DNA from: Candidatus Dadabacteria bacterium
GTDB lineage: Bacteria > Desulfobacterota_D > UBA1144 > Nemesobacterales > UBA2774
Assembly (NCBI GenBank): GCA_003229065.1
Contig: QIHJ01000359.1
Span: 1-7,187 of the forward strand
Reading direction: 5' to 3'
DNA: 7,187 nt
Shown: piece by piece, positions 4,808 to 7,187 of the stretch
How positions within the stretch are numbered: position 1 is the first letter of the stretch
How the letters are laid out: every line of letters begins with the position of its first letter
Notes under the pieces: generated by a model
What the model saw: the letters and a program-made list of their open reading frames with translations, nothing else
What the model was told of the DNA's origin: nothing
Database searches by the model: none
Program-made: the position numbers and the translations under genes

Positions 4808-6991
4808 ATGGCAAAAAAATCATTCGGACAACTTAATCCCGCGCAAAAAGAAGCCGTAACGCACGGGAATGGACCGCTCCTGGTCCTTGCCGGCGCGGGA
4901 TCGGGTAAAACCAGAATAATCACAGAGCGCATAGCATATCTCGTAAGCTCAAAAAACGTCGCACCCCGTAGTATTCTCGCCGTTACTTTTACAAATAAAG
5001 CCGCAAATGAGATGAAAGAGCGCATACATGGGCTTATCGGTCAGGACGCACGTAGTCTATGGATCGGGACTTTCCACTCGGTTTGTCTCAGGATACTCAA
5101 GAGGGAAATTACAAATTTAGAAGGTTTTGGAAGAGATTTCACTATATACGATGACGGAGACCAGCTAAGGCTCATAAAACAGTGCATGGCCGAGCTTAAT
5201 ATCAGCGACCGCACATATACGCCCAGATCCATACGCTCCAAGATAGACGGCGCAAAGAACAAAGGGCTGGGCCCCGAAGACTTTCGTGGCGACATTTATG
5301 AGAAAACTGTCTCTTATATATATGATCTATACGAAAAGGAGCTGAGGCGGGCAAACGCACTTGATTTCAGTGACCTATTGCACGTAACTGTCAGGCTCTT
5401 CATTGAAAAACCCGACGTACTAAAGAGATACCAGGGGTTCTTCCAGCACATACTCGTAGACGAGTACCAGGACACAAACCCCGTTCAGTATAAAATTGTG
5501 GAGCTCCTTTCAAAAAAGCACCGGAACTTGTTCGTTGTAGGCGACGACAACCAATCGATATACGGCTGGAGAGGCGCCGATATCACCAATATTCTCGGTT
5601 TTGAGAAAGACTATCCCGATACTAGCATCATAAAATTAGAAAGAAATTACCGCTCGACGAAAACTATCCTAGAGGCTTCAAACAAGCTTATCTCGAATAA
5701 CAGACACCGGCACGAAAAAGAGCTTTGGACTGAAAACTCCCTAGGGGAGTCCATATCCTATTACCTGGCCCGGAATGAGAAAGACGAAGCAAAGTACGTA
5801 TGCTCGCAGATCCGGCTCGAGGCGGTTAAAGAGGGATATTCATACAAAGATATAGCCATATTTTACAGAACCAACACTCAGTCCCGCCAGATAGAAGAGG
5901 AGCTGCTATACAGCTCCATCCCGTATAGAATAGTGGGTGGGATCGGTTTCTATCAGAGAGCCGAAGTAAAGGACGTCCTGGCTTACTTACGGGTAATTGC
6001 AAACTCTCAGGACGAAATGAGCCTGAGGCGCATAATTAACGTACCCGCCAGGGGCATAGGAAAAGGAACTCTCCAAATACTCGAAGATATAGCCGAAAAG
6101 AACGGGGTTGCGCTTTATGATGCTTTGGATCTTGCGGCTGAAGACAAAACGCTACCTAAGAGCAGCGCTGTAAAGCTTGAGAAATTCTATAAACTGGTTA
6201 CGGAGCTCATCTCATATTCCCGGGAAAACGGAATTGGGGAGCTAATTGACCGGGTGCTTCAAAAGACTGGCTACCTGGATATACTCGAAAGAGAGCCCGA
6301 GAGGCGGGAAAACGTAGGCGAGCTTTTCAACATTGCGGCGGAATATGAAAATGAAGGCGCTGAAGGGGATACTCCGCAACCTAAAGAAAGTGAGAATACC
6401 GAGCTGAACGAATTTCTCGACCGGATTTCACTCGCGAGCGACCTCGATACCTATAACGATAAAACAGATCAGGTAGCTCTCATGACGCTTCATTCCGCAA
6501 AGGGGCTCGAATTCCCAGTGACCTTTATAATCGGATTGGAGGAAAATTTGCTGCCTCATTTTAACTCTGTAAGAGGCGGAGAAATAGAGGAGGAGAGGAG
6601 ATTACTCTACGTCGGGCTCACGAGGGCGAGAGAGAAGATATATCTAACGAGTTCCTCCAGAAGGCTCGTTTTCGGGAAAGAGGAAAGTCCTACCCCTTCG
6701 AGATTCCTGTCCGAAATACCAGAAGCATTTATCACTGCCAACATGTATCAGGGTGAATCGAGAAGGACTTCCGGTAACAGATCTGAAAAATCTAATCTCC
6801 CACTCAAAACTCCCGTTAGGCAAAGCGGTAACGGAAAAAGCTACAAAGCAGGCCAGCAGATCGAGCACAAAAAATTTGGTCTCGGCACAATAAGAAAAGT
6901 AGAGGGAAGCGGGGACAAAGCTAAGGTCACCGTACATTTCGCACGATACGGAACAAAAAAAATTATCGCAAGCTACCTGGAAGGCAAGTAG
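4808..6991 (+). CDS. pcrA: Superfamily 1A DNA helicase PcrA/UvrD with RNAP-binding Tudor-like tail
   Basis: A complete 727-residue ATP-dependent 3'-5' DNA helicase of the UvrD/PcrA/Rep group. Such helicases act in nucleotide excision and mismatch repair and clear recombinases and stalled polymerases. Motifs in order: Q motif LNPAQKEAV (9-17); Walker A AGAGSGKT (28-35, K34); Ia AVTFTNKAANEM (58-69); Ib GTFHS (87-91); II DEYQDTN (218-224); III GDDNQSIYGWRGAD (245-258); IV LERNYRS (277-283); V MTLHSAKGLE (559-568); VI RRLLYVGLTRAREK (597-610) with arginine finger R606. After a low-complexity linker (about 645-675), residues 678-725 form the PcrA/UvrD C-terminal Tudor-like module, with KFGLGTIRKVEG (689-700) and an FARYGTKKI end. 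In PcrA this module contacts RNA polymerase, so a transcription-coupled repair role is likely. A short acidic insert lies at 510-531. ATG 4808 gives a normal N-terminus but lacks a good Shine-Dalgarno. pcrA is preferred to uvrD or rep because of the tail, though the names overlap across phyla. Confidence 0.95.
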   Translation: MAKKSFGQLNPAQKEAVTHGNGPLLVLAGAGSGKTRIITERIAYLVSSKNVAPRSILAVTFTNKAANEMKERIHGLIGQDARSLWIGTFHSVCLRILKREITNLEGFGRDFTIYDDGDQLRLIKQCMAELNISDRTYTPRSIRSKIDGAKNKGLGPEDFRGDIYEKTVSYIYDLYEKELRRANALDFSDLLHVTVRLFIEKPDVLKRYQGFFQHILVDEYQDTNPVQYKIVELLSKKHRNLFVVGDDNQSIYGWRGADITNILGFEKDYPDTSIIKLERNYRSTKTILEASNKLISNNRHRHEKELWTENSLGESISYYLARNEKDEAKYVCSQIRLEAVKEGYSYKDIAIFYRTNTQSRQIEEELLYSSIPYRIVGGIGFYQRAEVKDVLAYLRVIANSQDEMSLRRIINVPARGIGKGTLQILEDIAEKNGVALYDALDLAAEDKTLPKSSAVKLEKFYKLVTELISYSRENGIGELIDRVLQKTGYLDILEREPERRENVGELFNIAAEYENEGAEGDTPQPKESENTELNEFLDRISLASDLDTYNDKTDQVALMTLHSAKGLEFPVTFIIGLEENLLPHFNSVRGGEIEEERRLLYVGLTRAREKIYLTSSSRRLVFGKEESPTPSRFLSEIPEAFITANMYQGESRRTSGNRSEKSNLPLKTPVRQSGNGKSYKAGQQIEHKKFGLGTIRKVEGSGDKAKVTVHFARYGTKKIIASYLEGK

Positions 6992-7028
6992 CTTTGGCTG
7001 CTTAAAGAAACCGCTTTATAAAGACCCC

Positions 7029-7187
7029 CTATGACGAACAGCTGACCGCAAGGCTCCTTGCTCCTTTTGGTGAAGTCTTTGAGTATTCGTCAAACCCGGG
7101 CTGCTCGGAATACGGGTTCCTGAGGATATTATGAAGACGCTCTATTTCCAAATAATCATGCTCGTCAACTGCTTTTCTGATAGCCTT
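7029..7187 (-). CDS. selO: Protein adenylyltransferase SelO (YdiU), C-terminal end only
   Basis: The final 52 codons of a minus-strand gene that continues past the right edge, stopping at TAG (7031-7029). The window's last base is in frame with this reading. The peptide has NPYSEQPGFDEYSKTSP (24-40) and ends LAVSCSS, the hallmark C-terminus of SelO/YdiU pseudokinases, which transfer AMP from ATP to protein Ser/Thr/Tyr residues under redox control. The third residue from the end is cysteine (C50 of the fragment), where vertebrate SELENOO has selenocysteine; in E. coli this cysteine forms a regulatory disulfide. The active site lies outside the window, so activity cannot be judged. The gene converges on the helicase gene with 37 bp between stops. 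Identification rests on a short tail, but that tail is distinctive. Confidence 0.8.
   Translation of the reverse strand, partial: KAIRKAVDEHDYLEIERLHNILRNPYSEQPGFDEYSKTSPKGARSLAVSCSS

Noticed and set aside
5045..5850. GDDNQSIYGWRGAD in motif III as an unusual helicase variant
   Set aside because: The N and G replacements (versus the common DDDQSIYRW form) fall at tolerated positions in UvrD-like helicases; all catalytic residues are intact.
7006..7134. Plus-strand open stretch after pcrA that reads like a peptide
   Set aside because: It has no start codon, begins right after an in-frame TAA, and is the antisense of the selO C-terminus.

Overview
The window is a housekeeping stretch of a bacterial chromosome. 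I see no mobile element, CRISPR array, phage gene or defence cassette. GC looks moderate and even along its length (not computed). The core is the classic translation cluster thrS-infC-rpmI-rplT, in the same order as in Escherichia coli, here headed by a tRNA-Val gene. Encoded CCA ends on both tRNAs, a BepA/LoiP-like M48 peptidase, a cysteine-type SelO and a PcrA-type helicase with a Tudor-like tail suggest a Gram-negative, deltaproteobacteria-like lineage (Desulfobacterota, Dadabacteria, Nitrospirota or similar). That placement is inference and is not proven by anything here.

Layout from left to right. Positions 1-1223 (+ strand) hold the 3' part of an M48 zinc metalloprotease gene and, 32 bp later, a complete HhH-GPD DNA glycosylase of the EndoIII/MagIII type. 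A 70-bp gap separates these from the convergent minus-strand block. Read in its own direction, that block is tRNA-Val(GAC) (4503-4429), thrS (4412-2478), infC (about 2481-1897), rpmI (1931-1722) and rplT (1647-1294). A roughly 155-bp AT-rich region (4504-4659) separates divergent transcription. On the + strand come tRNA-Gln(TTG) (4660-4733) and a complete pcrA/uvrD helicase gene (4808-6991). At the right edge the minus-strand 3' end of selO (ydiU) converges on pcrA with 37 bp between the stop codons.

Functionally, the minus-strand block makes translation parts: a tRNA, threonyl-tRNA synthetase, initiation factor 3 and two large-subunit ribosomal proteins. The two complete plus-strand protein genes act in DNA repair. 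The partial genes at the edges act in envelope protein quality control (M48) and redox-linked protein AMPylation (SelO).

The points most worth a second look are gene junctions. infC may start at a non-canonical AUA that overlaps the thrS UAG stop as AUAG and sits 10 nt after a strong Shine-Dalgarno. infC and rpmI overlap by 35 nt. thrS begins only 16 nt after the tRNA-Val 3' end, which leaves no room for a regulatory leader. The MagIII-like glycosylase lacks both the EndoIII lyase lysine and the fourth Fe-S cysteine. I found no convincing evidence of an undescribed system.
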